DNA of 45,804 nt from CAZGVV01 sp964529155 (GCA_964529155.1 CAZGVV010000006.1:1-45804); one strand, 5' to 3'. Shown: positions 35,261-43,777, counted from the first letter of the stretch. Notes: generated by a model from the letters alone, not told the origin. A program made the numbers and translations.

Positions 35261-35590
35261 CTAATGAGGTGGCAGACCATGTAAATTCAGTGNNNNNNNN
35301 NNCAGTTCTTTTTCGAAATCCTCACGCATGCCATATTGTTCTCTCATGTGTTTTTTAATGTTTTCCGGCGGCTCAGCGCCTTCGCCCCACTCGATTACGG
35401 TTCCGTGTTCTTCGAGATTTAGCCTGCCGCGTTGTCTGGCTTCATAAAAATGATGTGCTTCAGAGGGTTTTATCGCAAGATAGGCCCAGAAAGGTGCACC
35501 ATCTGCCATGTGGCCGCGGCAGAGCACCATGATGGTGGACACCAGGTCCGCCAAGGTTTGCCTGCGGGGGGAAACCGGACGTTGCGACAT
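35261..35590 (-). CDS. hypothetical protein (assembly gap near its C-terminus)
   Basis: The product of about 109 residues begins MSQRPVSPRRQTLADLVSTI and has a central segment SEAHHFYEARQRGRLNLEEH followed by an acidic and basic helical end. No family is recognised and no signal peptide or membrane helix is seen. Its ATG is 1 bp after the stop of the small membrane-protein gene 35592-35765, so it should be translated from the same transcript. Ten Ns at 35293-35302 interrupt the last codons. The frame upstream of 35590 (to 35683) is open but overlaps the small gene. Confidence 0.5.
   Translation of the reverse strand: MSQRPVSPRRQTLADLVSTIMVLCRGHMADGAPFWAYLAIKPSEAHHFYEARQRGRLNLEEHGTVIEWGEGAEPPENIKKHMREQYGMREDFEKELXXXXLNLHGLPPH
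35293..35302. other. assembly gap (10 N) inside the hypothetical gene 35261-35590
   Basis: The gap falls about 9 codons before the predicted stop. Confidence 0.95.
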
Positions 35591-35591
35591 A

Positions 35592-35765
35592 TTAAAGGGA
35601 TCTGCCAGTGGGGTTTTTGGGGGGCAGCGGCGGCGAAGGGAGATTATTCGTATCCGCGCTGTGTGCAAGTGCAGCCACGCCAAGGCCAGCGCCTGCTAGC
35701 ACTACGCCTGCAACGGCGACGCTTTGAACCGTAACATTGCATAATTGGGGTATAGATGCGGCCAT
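35592..35765 (-). CDS. 57-residue small membrane protein
   Basis: A 57-codon frame starts at ATG 35765 with a near-perfect AAGGAGG site 7 nt upstream and ends with TAA at 35592-35594. The sequence has one hydrophobic Ala/Val/Gly-rich helix (about residues 14-34: SVAVAGVVLAGAGLGVAAL) and a Pro/Asn-rich tail. A CtrA-like box and TATAGT sit upstream, and a second gene follows by 1 bp. It is a small single-span membrane protein of unknown role. Confidence 0.6.
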   Translation of the reverse strand: MAASIPQLCNVTVQSVAVAGVVLAGAGLGVAALAHSADTNNLPSPPLPPKNPTGRSL

Positions 35766-35789
35766 GTGAGGTCCTCCTTAATCTACCCT

Positions 35790-35816
35790 ACTATATGCGA
35801 ATTAAATCTAGGTTAA
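35790..35816 (-). promoter_or_regulatory. candidate CtrA-controlled promoter of the small membrane-protein gene
   Basis: A perfect TTAA-N7-TTAA (35802-35816) is followed, on the minus strand, by 6 bp and TATAGT (35790-35795). The small gene's ATG is 25 bp beyond. On the plus strand the same box lies 93 bp before the exbB ATG, without a good -10 there, so its direction is not settled. Confidence 0.5.
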
Positions 35817-35908
35817 TATTTATTAAAATGTATTTTGGCCGTGTTTTGACTAGACCTAGTGCATTGTGACTGCTATAAAAATCCCGTATTAATTAACTTT
35901 TTCCAGCC

Positions 35909-36829
35909 ATGGGTAACATGATGTCAGATATCGGAATATTGGCCAAAGGCGGCGTGATGATGTTCGCGCTGATCGCCCTGTCAATCTATGCCGTTGGGGT
36001 GGTTTTATTCAAGATATGGCAATTCAGGCAGGCCAATGTCTTTGATCGTAAGTTTATTGAGCCGGTTGTGCGCGAAATCAAGCAAGGCGACCGCGTGCGT
36101 GCACTGGCGGCGCTTTCACGCATTCGGGGGCCCATTGCTCGGATTATGCGCGTGACCTTTGAGTGTGTTATCAACCGCGATATGTCGTCCAAAAGCCGTG
36201 AAGCGGAGATTACGCGGATAGGTTCCAGCGATATACGCTATCTGGAATCACATTTGCGTGGGCTTGAGATGGCAGCGCAGATTGCGCCACTCATGGGGTT
36301 ATTGGGTACGGTTATCGGGTTGATTGTTTCCTTTGCTAAACTTGGCCAGGCAGGCACACGGGTAGACCCCACGATGCTTGCCGGTGGTATATGGGAAGCT
36401 TTGCTTACCACTGCGGGGGGGATCGCGGTGGCGATTCCGGCATTAGCCTCGCATTATATTCTGGACGGTATAATTGAAAAAGTGCGGGCAACCATGAAAG
36501 ACGTGTCTGTTCAGATTCTGGCGCTGGAAGATGAATTCCGTCGGAATGAGCGGTTACGCGCCATTGAAGAAGCGCGCCAGTTAGAGGAAGCGCGTAAAGA
36601 AACAGAGCAGCGTTTGCTCGCTGAACAAGCCGCGCGCGAAGAGCGTGAACGCCGGGATCGCGAATGGCGCGAGCGTGAGCGGATGGATCATGAAAATTTT
36701 GAACGTGAAGAACGTCAGCGTGTGCTGCAAGAGCTGCGTGAGCATGAAGAATTGCTTAAAGCCCGCCGTAGCGCGCCGGAACGTTTGGATACGTTACAGG
36801 AACTGAAGCCTAATTACAGCAAAGTATAA
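35909..36829 (+). CDS. exbB: ExbB/TolQ family proton channel protein with charged C-terminal extension
   Basis: The 306-residue inner-membrane protein has three hydrophobic segments (about 17-36, 120-145, 165-185) with the family motif APLMGLLGTVIGLIVSF and TTAGGIAVAIPALASHYIL. With ExbD it powers TonB by proton flow. From about residue 210 a roughly 95-residue Glu/Arg-rich, probably coiled-coil extension follows (RRNERLRAIEEARQLEEARK and similar); most ExbB proteins end near this point. The first gene of the exbB-exbD-exbD-tonB operon. No clear Shine-Dalgarno precedes the ATG at 35909; ATGs at 35918 and 35921 are alternatives. Confidence 0.88.
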   Translation: MGNMMSDIGILAKGGVMMFALIALSIYAVGVVLFKIWQFRQANVFDRKFIEPVVREIKQGDRVRALAALSRIRGPIARIMRVTFECVINRDMSSKSREAEITRIGSSDIRYLESHLRGLEMAAQIAPLMGLLGTVIGLIVSFAKLGQAGTRVDPTMLAGGIWEALLTTAGGIAVAIPALASHYILDGIIEKVRATMKDVSVQILALEDEFRRNERLRAIEEARQLEEARKETEQRLLAEQAAREERERRDREWRERERMDHENFEREERQRVLQELREHEELLKARRSAPERLDTLQELKPNYSKV

Positions 36830-36856
36830 TGTCGCTACCCACGGGATAATGCGCAC

Positions 36857-37309
36857 ATGAATCTTACCACCGATTCCGGCCTTGATTTTGGACGCAGTAG
36901 CCGCCGCCCGCGCGAGCTGCAACTCACGCCGTTGATTGATGTGGCGTTTATCCTGATTATTTTCTTCATGCTGACCACCAGCTTCATGAAAATTGAATCC
37001 ATGGAGTTACTGCTTCCATCGTCTGCGGCAGCAGTACAAAAAGCTGCTGATACGTCGCTTGCCCATATTTATCTCTATAATGATGGCCGTGTGGCATTCG
37101 GTCAGCGCGTGGTGGAGCAAGATGAATTGCAAAAAACACTGAATGATTTTTTCGTGCATAATCCTGAGCAACGCGTTGTTGTGCTGGCGGCAAATAAGGT
37201 GTCGTTGCAGTCCTTGGTGGAGATGATGGACGTGGTCTATGCCGCAGGCGGGAAAAGCGTGTATGTGAGAGCCTGGCAAACCTCAACTGCACACGCGAAG
37301 GCGCCATAG
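36857..37309 (+). CDS. exbD: ExbD family protein, first copy
   Basis: The 150-residue protein has one N-terminal transmembrane helix with the essential Asp in LTPLIDVAFILIIFFMLTTS and a periplasmic globular part (RVVVLAANKVSLQSLVEMMD). ExbD couples the proton channel of ExbB to TonB. It is followed 8 bp later by a second exbD. Confidence 0.9.
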   Translation: MNLTTDSGLDFGRSSRRPRELQLTPLIDVAFILIIFFMLTTSFMKIESMELLLPSSAAAVQKAADTSLAHIYLYNDGRVAFGQRVVEQDELQKTLNDFFVHNPEQRVVVLAANKVSLQSLVEMMDVVYAAGGKSVYVRAWQTSTAHAKAP

Positions 37310-37317
37310 GAGTGAGT

Positions 37318-37743
37318 ATGGAATTCGCTCGTACACGCAAACAAAGTCGAGGCATTGGACTCATTCCATTGGTAGATGTGGCAATGTTTCTGCTGATCTT
37401 TTTCATGGTTGCGGGCACCGTGGAAAAATTCGAACTCATCCCGGTTACGCCGCCCAAAGCAGGCAGCGGAAAATTGATGGAAGAGGGGCATATTGTCGTT
37501 CTGCTTGGCGCGCATGAAGAGTTGGTAGTAGATGATGAGCTGGTTACCATGCCAACGCTTGAGAAAATTATTCATGACCGGATTTCCGCTAATCCTAACA
37601 AAGTTATCACTATAAAAGCCGATGCGGCAATTCCCGCCGTGCGTATGATTGAAGTGATGGACCATATCAAACTGGCCGGCGGCAAGCATTTGTCCATCGC
37701 CACTCAATCATCCAGGGGGGCAGATGACAAAAACGGTAAGTGA
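37318..37743 (+). CDS. ExbD family protein, second copy
   Basis: This ExbD (141 residues) has the helix LIPLVDVAMFLLIFFMVAGT with the conserved Asp and the periplasmic domain ending in VMDHIKLAGGKHLSIA. It is divergent from the first copy. The ATG at 37318 has AGGAG upstream; an in-frame GTG lies at 37312. It overlaps tonB by 20 bp. Two exbD genes behind one exbB suggest a heteromeric ExbD or two separate couplings. Confidence 0.88.
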   Translation: MEFARTRKQSRGIGLIPLVDVAMFLLIFFMVAGTVEKFELIPVTPPKAGSGKLMEEGHIVVLLGAHEELVVDDELVTMPTLEKIIHDRISANPNKVITIKADAAIPAVRMIEVMDHIKLAGGKHLSIATQSSRGADDKNGK

Positions 37744-38494
37744 GCCTTCTTATTATCTTAATCAGCGCCATTTCCTGCTGGCATGCTCCGCAGCAATTGC
37801 ATTGCATGTACTGGTAATTACAGGCTGGATGCTGGCGCCTGGACAAAAGGTCAAAGAAGTGCCGGTGAGGGTGCTGAATATTAAGTTGGGTGACGGCGAA
37901 GATATTGAGGTGAGCCCTGCCATGGAGCAGCCTAATACTGCGCCGGTAGAGCGTGCCCTGACGCAGCATTTTGATGCGCCAGCACCGGTTATACCTACGC
38001 CCACGCCAAAAACCATTCCTCAAACCACTAAAGCGCCTGTAGCAACGCCAGATCCTAAACTGGCGGTGGCGATGCAGCAAATGGCGCAGCAGTTCGTGCG
38101 CCCCAGAAATAATGATTACAAAGAAGGTGCTGCGCAAAAAACAAGCGGTGAGGCATTGGGTAATAGCGCTGCCAGAGACGCTGAAGCGATTCGCCGTTAT
38201 GAGCAGTTAGTATCGTCCTGGTATTGGAAATTTCATTTTTATCCGGAAGAAGCACGCCAGCAGCAATTACAGAGCAACGGAATTTTGCGTGTTGAATATG
38301 ATCGGCGCGGTAATTTACGCAACTCCATTATTGAGCAATCCACTGGCTACCAAATGCTGGACCGTGCCATGCTTGATATTGCTAATCGCGCCAATCCGTT
38401 TCCACCAGTGCCGGATAATTACAAGCCAGGAAGCGCGATAATCGCATTTACCATACAGGTAAAATTCCGATTGGATGACAGGAATATACCATGA
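37724..38494 (+). CDS. tonB: TonB family energy transducer
   Basis: The 256-residue protein has an N-terminal membrane anchor (FLLACSAAIALHVLVITGWM), a Pro/Thr-rich spacer with PAPVIPTPTPKT, and a C-terminal TonB domain (WYWKFHFYPEEARQQQLQSN, then GILRVEYDRRGNLRNS, and PFPPVPDNY). It transfers energy from ExbB/ExbD to outer-membrane receptors such as the BtuB encoded at 30069. It overlaps exbD by 20 bp and rfbB by 4 bp (ATGA). Confidence 0.9.
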   Translation: MTKTVSEPSYYLNQRHFLLACSAAIALHVLVITGWMLAPGQKVKEVPVRVLNIKLGDGEDIEVSPAMEQPNTAPVERALTQHFDAPAPVIPTPTPKTIPQTTKAPVATPDPKLAVAMQQMAQQFVRPRNNDYKEGAAQKTSGEALGNSAARDAEAIRRYEQLVSSWYWKFHFYPEEARQQQLQSNGILRVEYDRRGNLRNSIIEQSTGYQMLDRAMLDIANRANPFPPVPDNYKPGSAIIAFTIQVKFRLDDRNIP

Positions 38495-39492
38495 GCAACA
38501 ATGTATTGATTACCGGTGGGGCAGGATTTATCGGCAGCAGTCTGACCGCTATGTGTGCAGCACGCGGAATGAATGTTGTTGTATTGGATGCACTAACTTA
38601 TGCCGGAAGCCGGGCGAATATTTCGGGTGTAAAATGTGAATTGGTGGTGGGTGATATTGCTGACGAAGTACTAACGGCGCGGTTGCTGCGCGAGCATAAT
38701 ATTACGGCAATCTTGCATTTGGCAGCTGAATCACATGTAGATAATTCCATCACGGGGCCTGGGGCGTTTATTGATACCAACATTACTGGTACGTATAAAT
38801 TGCTCGATAGTGCGTTGAAATTTTGGAAAGAACTCAACGGCAAAGCGCGTGCGGATTTTCGTTTTATCTATGTATCGACCGATGAGGTATATGGCTCACT
38901 CGGTCCGGTGGGGTATTTTAGTGAAACAACGGCTATCGCACCTAATTCGCCTTACTCCGCGTCAAAGGCGGCGGGAGATCATTTGGCTCGCGCGTGGTTT
39001 GAAACGTATGGCTTGCCAACCCTCACCACCCATTGCAGCAATAATTATGGACCGCGTCAGCACAATGAAAAGCTTATCCCCCACATGATTGCCTGTGCGA
39101 TTGGCGGCAAAAAATTACCCGTATATGGAGATGGAAAAAATATCCGCGACTGGATTCATGTGGAAGATCATTGCACAGGATTATTGCTTGCGCTTATAAA
39201 AGGAAAGCCTGGTGAAGTGTATAATTTCGGTGGCCGTGCGGAAGTGGAAAATATTACATTGGTGCAGCGCTTATGCTCTCTGCTTGATAGCAAACACCCC
39301 CGTGCGGATGGGAAATCCTATGCCGAGCAAATCAGCTTCGTAACTGACCGTTTAGGCCATGATCGGCGCTACGCAATTGATGATAGCAAGGCGGAAAAAG
39401 AATTAGGTTTCACACGTGCATATGATTTTGAAGCAGGGTTGGCTGCGACTGTGGAGTGGTATTTGAAATCCTATACAAAGGTTGCTGCATGA
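38491..39492 (+). CDS. rfbB: dTDP-glucose 4,6-dehydratase
   Basis: This 333-residue short-chain dehydrogenase has the NAD loop ITGGAGFIGSSL, STDEVYGSLG with the DE pair, and YSASKAAGDH (catalytic Tyr and Lys). It converts dTDP-glucose to dTDP-4-keto-6-deoxyglucose. Start overlaps the tonB stop (ATGA) and its own stop overlaps the next ATG (ATGA), so translation is coupled. rfbC and rfbD are not in the window, so the final sugar is unknown. Confidence 0.92.
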   Translation: MSNNVLITGGAGFIGSSLTAMCAARGMNVVVLDALTYAGSRANISGVKCELVVGDIADEVLTARLLREHNITAILHLAAESHVDNSITGPGAFIDTNITGTYKLLDSALKFWKELNGKARADFRFIYVSTDEVYGSLGPVGYFSETTAIAPNSPYSASKAAGDHLARAWFETYGLPTLTTHCSNNYGPRQHNEKLIPHMIACAIGGKKLPVYGDGKNIRDWIHVEDHCTGLLLALIKGKPGEVYNFGGRAEVENITLVQRLCSLLDSKHPRADGKSYAEQISFVTDRLGHDRRYAIDDSKAEKELGFTRAYDFEAGLAATVEWYLKSYTKVAA

Positions 39493-40358
39493 AAGCCATT
39501 CTCCTTGCCGGTGGCTCCGGAACACGCCTTGCACCCATGACATCGGTGATCAGCAAGCAATTGCTTCCGATTTATGACAAGCCCATGCTGCACTATCCGC
39601 TCTCGGTGCTGATGCTGGCGGGTATTCGTGAGATATTGATTATTTCCACTCCACGTGATGTACCGATGATGCAGGCATTACTGGGAGACGGCTCGGCGCT
39701 TGGCATTCACTTGGAATATGCGCAGCAGCAAAAACCAGAAGGCATCGCCCAGGCTTTTTTAATTGGCGAAAAATTTATCAATGGTGATGCCTGTGGCTTA
39801 ATTCTGGGTGATAATATTTTTTATGGCAATGCAATCTGTAATGCAGCAACACGGGCGGCTGCCTTGACGCAAGGTGCTTGTATTTTTGCTTACCGGGTGC
39901 GTGATCCTGAGCGCTATGGCGTGGTGGAGCTGGATGAAAAAAACTGTGCGCTTTCTTTGGAAGAAAAACCTGCACATCCCAAATCTCCTTATGCCGTAAC
40001 TGGTCTGTATTTTTATGATTCTGAAGTGGTGGCTATTGCCAAAGCACTCAAGCCTTCAGCGCGCGGAGAATTAGAAATTACTGATGTAAATCGTGAATAC
40101 ATGAAACGCGGGCAGCTGCATGTAGAGCTGTTCGGACGTGGGGATGCATGGCTGGATACAGGAACTCCCGACTCATTGCTTTCCGCCAGCCAATTTGTGC
40201 AAACGATTGAAGCAAGGCAAGGGCTGAAGATCGCCTGCCTGGAAGAGATTGCCTATACGCGTGGATTTATTGATGCAAAGCAACTCAGCAAACTGGCGGA
40301 TGGTTTTGGAAAGAGTGATTATGGCACGTATTTACGTGGCTTATTAGTTCAAGGATAA
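39489..40358 (+). CDS. rfbA: glucose-1-phosphate thymidylyltransferase
   Basis: The 289-residue nucleotidyltransferase has LAGGSGTRLAPMT, the SKQLLPIYDKPM segment, LGDNIFYG, and VTGLYFYD. It makes dTDP-glucose from dTTP and glucose-1-phosphate. The ATG at 39489 overlaps the rfbB stop (ATGA); the frame upstream is a shadow of rfbB. Order rfbB-rfbA is the reverse of many rml operons. Confidence 0.93.
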   Translation: MKAILLAGGSGTRLAPMTSVISKQLLPIYDKPMLHYPLSVLMLAGIREILIISTPRDVPMMQALLGDGSALGIHLEYAQQQKPEGIAQAFLIGEKFINGDACGLILGDNIFYGNAICNAATRAAALTQGACIFAYRVRDPERYGVVELDEKNCALSLEEKPAHPKSPYAVTGLYFYDSEVVAIAKALKPSARGELEITDVNREYMKRGQLHVELFGRGDAWLDTGTPDSLLSASQFVQTIEARQGLKIACLEEIAYTRGFIDAKQLSKLADGFGKSDYGTYLRGLLVQG

Positions 40359-40362
40359 CTAT

Positions 40363-41295
40363 ATGCATCGCCCACATATCAGCGTTATCGTGCCGATGTA
40401 TAATGAAGCCGATGGGCTGGAGCAGCTATGGTCGCGTTTAGTGCCTGTACTGGAAGGACTTACACCGGAATGGGAAATTCTATGCGTAAATGATGGCAGC
40501 ACGGATAATACATTAGCAATCCTGCGTGCTGTCAATGCGCAGGAGCCGCGTGTGCGTTATGTATCACTATCGCGCAACTTTGGTAAAGAAGCGGCGCTTA
40601 CCGCCGGGCTGTTTCATACGCAAGCGCAGGCGGTGATACCCTTTGACGCAGACCTGCAGGACCCGCCGGAATTGATCCCGGCTTTGGTAGAGCAATGGCA
40701 AAAGGGATTTAAAGTTGTGCTGGCCACTCGTCAGAAACGCATGGAGGAGGGGTGGTTAAAGCGGGTTACGGCCCAGGGTTTTTATCGCATGATGAGTCGT
40801 ATTTCTACGGTTCCTATTCCTGAAAACACGGGGGATTTTCGTTTGATGGATGCCTCTGTGGTCGAGCAGATCAAGCATTTGCCTGAGCGCACCCGGTTTA
40901 TGAAAGGGCTTTTTGCGTGGGTTGGATTTTCCACCGCGCAGGTATTTTATGATCGTCCTTCCCGACTGGTGGGCAAGTCCAAACAAAATTATAGAAATTT
41001 GTGGCGTTTGGCCAAAGATGGTATTTTTTCATTTACAACACTTCCATTACGCATAACTACCTATTTGGGAATAATTATTTCTTTATTTTCATTTGGTTAT
41101 GCTGCTTTTTTGATGATTAGAACCATATGGCACGGAATTGACGTGCCAGGGTATGCGTCCATCATGGTGGTGGTGCTGTGTATGGGTGGTATTCAATTGA
41201 TCTCTATTGGTATTTTGGGTGAATATGTAGGGCGTTCCTACCGCGAAACCAAGCAGCGCCCACTGTATATAATAGAAGAAACTTCAGCTAGTTGA
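40363..41295 (+). CDS. family 2 glycosyltransferase with two C-terminal membrane helices (GtrB/DPM1-like)
   Basis: The 310-residue protein has an N-terminal GT-A domain (SVIVPMYNEADGLEQLW, LCVNDGSTDNT, FDADLQDPPEL) and two C-terminal transmembrane helices (about 230-250 and 265-285), the layout of polyprenyl-phosphate glucosyltransferases. It would load a sugar on bactoprenol phosphate. It starts 4 bp after the rfbA stop, with an AAGGA site inside the rfbA end. Likely the last gene of the operon that begins with exbB. Confidence 0.88.
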   Translation: MHRPHISVIVPMYNEADGLEQLWSRLVPVLEGLTPEWEILCVNDGSTDNTLAILRAVNAQEPRVRYVSLSRNFGKEAALTAGLFHTQAQAVIPFDADLQDPPELIPALVEQWQKGFKVVLATRQKRMEEGWLKRVTAQGFYRMMSRISTVPIPENTGDFRLMDASVVEQIKHLPERTRFMKGLFAWVGFSTAQVFYDRPSRLVGKSKQNYRNLWRLAKDGIFSFTTLPLRITTYLGIIISLFSFGYAAFLMIRTIWHGIDVPGYASIMVVVLCMGGIQLISIGILGEYVGRSYRETKQRPLYIIEETSAS

Positions 41296-41366
41296 GCCAG
41301 CCGTGTTGTAAACTTCCTATTAACTTCAATCCTGTAGGGTAATGGGAATGCATCATGGAGGCGACT

Positions 41367-41831
41367 GTGGAACTAAAAGAGACATATATTGAATTCATTC
41401 TTCTGATCGAGCGGCTACACCGCCGGTTTTTGGATGTCATCAAAACGGAATTAGAGCGCCACAAGGTGGAGGACATCAACAACGTCCAAACCATGATTCT
41501 CTATAATATCAGCGGCGAGCAAATCACCGTGACGGAGTTGACAAACCGTGGTTATTACCTGGGTTCAAACGTTTCCTATAATGTGAAAAAGCTCGTGGAA
41601 AACGGCTATTTAGTGCAAGTTCCGTCGCCGCACGATAAGCGCTCTACCCATATTAGCCTATCGCCAAAGGGCACATCGCTTTGCCAGAAAATTGATGCGC
41701 TGTATCAGCGTCATTTGGAAGGCTTAAAAAGCGACCCGAGCATTGGGGTGTTATCTCAGCTTAATCAGTCGCTTAATCGCCTGGAGCGGTTCTGGACCGA
41801 CTACATCGAGAATGCCTACAAGCTGAAATAG
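41367..41831 (+). CDS. MarR-family winged-helix regulator
   Basis: This protein of about 154 residues has the winged-helix region LTNRGYYLGSNVSYNVKKLV and ENGYLVQVPSPHDKRS, with the MarR-type D-R wing (DKRSTHISLSPKG) and dimerisation helices at both ends. GTG at 41367 has GGAGG with a 5-nt spacer and was preferred; ATG at 41355 is an alternative that would include the same bases. It resembles the alphaproteobacterial MarR group that includes LdtR, but that match is by memory of motif only. Target genes are unknown. Confidence 0.82.
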   Translation: MELKETYIEFILLIERLHRRFLDVIKTELERHKVEDINNVQTMILYNISGEQITVTELTNRGYYLGSNVSYNVKKLVENGYLVQVPSPHDKRSTHISLSPKGTSLCQKIDALYQRHLEGLKSDPSIGVLSQLNQSLNRLERFWTDYIENAYKLK

Positions 41832-41946
41832 CCGCCATACGGTAACGTGCTTTTGACGTTATTGAATTGTCATAAAATCGTCATTATCCTTACTTCATTG
41901 CCCATGCTAGGCTATTCATAGATAGGCATTTTGGGGATATTCCCGC

Positions 41947-42939
41947 ATGAATTGGGTGACAAAGCTGCATACCGCGCCAAATCGCGGGTGGATGGAAGTG
42001 TCGGATGTCCGTATGGCGGCAGCTCCGCGTGTTGCTGCTTCAGCGCCAGTGATCGGTATTAGTGGTTCTAGTGGTGATTCCAAATCCGTTGCGGCAATCA
42101 TGGGAATGGTGCGCGCACTGGGGGCTACCCCGCTTTTTATTGGCAACCATGCAGAGCGTATTCGTGGTGGTGTAGTGCAGGGTGTGGCAGAAACCATCGC
42201 AAGCGTGGATGCCGTGTTGCTCATGGGTAATAACGAAGATATAGACCCGGCGAAATACCGCGAAGCAGCGCAGCCGCAAACCAAAATTGAGCAAGACTAT
42301 GCCCGTGCTGCATTTGAAGAAGAACTCATTCATCAATCCATCGCCACAAAAATGCCATTAATGGGCATTTGCGGTGGTATGCAGCGTATCAATGTTGCCT
42401 GCGGCGGAAGTTTGCATCAGCATATTGCCGATATTCCAGAAATAGGTGGAACTGACGGCCATAACCAGGCAGCCAGCAATTTGCCAGGCTTTGTACCGGT
42501 GCAGCAAATTACTATTCAGCCCAATACCCTGTTGGCGGCTATCGATGGCAACATGCAAGGCCGTAACCTTCCGGAAAATAGTTTTCACCATCAGGCGCTG
42601 AAATTAGTTGCTAAGGGATTGCGTGTAAACGCCGTGGCGGATGATGGTATTGCAGAGGGCATTGAAGCTGCGCCGGGGGACCGTTTTGGCAGCCAATTTA
42701 TCGTTGGGGTGCAATTCCATCCGGAATTTGGCGCAAGCACGCTTGGAACACAGCTGATTGGCCGTTTAATCCATGAAGGCAAACACTACGCCCAGACAAA
42801 CGCCCGCACGCACCATCCGGCAGAAGCCATGGTAGAAACCATCCGTTCATCGTTGGATGTGCAGAAAACAGAACACCGTGGTTTTGTGGCCGCTCTCCAG
42901 CGGTCAGTCCCGCCTGTGGCACAACAGATTAGAATATAA
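41947..42939 (+). CDS. gamma-glutamyl-gamma-aminobutyrate hydrolase family protein (peptidase C26)
   Basis: The 330-residue protein has a class I glutamine amidotransferase-like fold with the nucleophile in MGICGGMQR (Cys142) and the catalytic His in GVQFHPE (His258). The PuuD-like family hydrolyses gamma-glutamyl conjugates. An N-terminal addition of about 35 residues (MNWVTKLHTAPNRGWMEVSD) is not part of the usual domain. No polyamine or GABA genes are near, so the substrate is undetermined. Start at 41947 has weak support. Confidence 0.8.
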   Translation: MNWVTKLHTAPNRGWMEVSDVRMAAAPRVAASAPVIGISGSSGDSKSVAAIMGMVRALGATPLFIGNHAERIRGGVVQGVAETIASVDAVLLMGNNEDIDPAKYREAAQPQTKIEQDYARAAFEEELIHQSIATKMPLMGICGGMQRINVACGGSLHQHIADIPEIGGTDGHNQAASNLPGFVPVQQITIQPNTLLAAIDGNMQGRNLPENSFHHQALKLVAKGLRVNAVADDGIAEGIEAAPGDRFGSQFIVGVQFHPEFGASTLGTQLIGRLIHEGKHYAQTNARTHHPAEAMVETIRSSLDVQKTEHRGFVAALQRSVPPVAQQIRI

Positions 42940-42948
42940 CATAGTTTA

Positions 42949-42967
42949 CGGCCTATTTATAAGGCCG
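42949..42967. other. short inverted repeat after the hydrolase gene
   Basis: CGGCCT pairs with AGGCCG across 7 nt (42949-42954 and 42962-42967). No U-tract follows, so it is a weak terminator candidate at best. Nothing else is seen between 42940 and 43060, apart from the dispersed repeat at 43018-43030. Confidence 0.3.
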
Positions 42968-43017
42968 CTGTTCCCCCCAATATCATTTTTACGCAGTAAC
43001 AGGCCATCTTATTCAAA

Positions 43018-43030
43018 GAATGAATGGTGA
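43018..43030. repeat. short copy of the dispersed GTGA-type repeat
   Basis: GAATGAATGGTGA matches the left part of the element at 2156-2248 and is intergenic, as are the other copies. Confidence 0.35.
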
Positions 43031-43060
43031 GTGTGTCAATTTTATAAGTGGAACATCTCT

Positions 43061-43777
43061 ATGATTAAGAAAAAAAATACCCTGTTAGTAATTGATGATG
43101 AAGCCCAGATTCGTAAGATGCTAGGCATTTTTCTGGATGCAGCGGATTTTAAAATTGAAGAGAGCGATAACGCGAAACAAGCGATCCGCATGACCGCCTC
43201 TATCAAGCCGGATTTGATCCTGTTGGATTTGGGCTTGCCGGATATGGACGGAAAAGAAGTGGTAACTGCCATTCGACAGTGGTCGCAAGTGCCGATTATC
43301 ATTCTGTCTGTACGTTCTGGTGACGATGAAGTAACAGCAGCGCTGAACATGGGGGCCGATGATTATGTAGTGAAGCCGTTTAACCCGGACGTATTGCTAG
43401 CGCGCATTCAGGCGAATTTACGAAAATCGGCCGTGCGTGAAGCAGGCGAGCCGGAATTGGTGAACGGCCCGTTGCGGATGGATTTGATTCGCCATGAAGT
43501 ATTTGTAAATGAAGAAAAAATTCCATTTACCCCAAAAGAATATGAACTCTTACGCTACTTTATGGTCAACCGCGGCAAGATGTTGTTGCATAAGCATATT
43601 TTAAAAGAGGTGTGGGGGCCTGCTAATGGGGAGGATACGCAATATTTGCGCGTATATGTTGGGCAGGTGCGTGAGAAGATCGAAAAAGATCCCACCAGCC
43701 CTCAACTCATCATTACGGAGCCTGGTATTGGATATCGAATGGAGGTGATGGCATCGCCTGTGCCCGCGGCAGCGTAA
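43061..43777 (+). CDS. KdpE-like OmpR-family response regulator
   Basis: This 238-residue regulator has an N-terminal receiver domain (VIDDEAQ, phosphoacceptor Asp56 in LLDLGLPDMDG, Lys in DYVVKPF) and a C-terminal winged-helix domain (FTPKEYELLRYFMVNRGK, then QYLRVYVGQVREKIE and EPGIGYRM). Its best family resemblance is KdpE, which controls the potassium pump operon. No kdpFABC or kdpD is present, so it is an orphan here. The ATG at 43061 is preferred over an upstream start at 43031. Confidence 0.85.
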   Translation: MIKKKNTLLVIDDEAQIRKMLGIFLDAADFKIEESDNAKQAIRMTASIKPDLILLDLGLPDMDGKEVVTAIRQWSQVPIIILSVRSGDDEVTAALNMGADDYVVKPFNPDVLLARIQANLRKSAVREAGEPELVNGPLRMDLIRHEVFVNEEKIPFTPKEYELLRYFMVNRGKMLLHKHILKEVWGPANGEDTQYLRVYVGQVREKIEKDPTSPQLIITEPGIGYRMEVMASPVPAAA

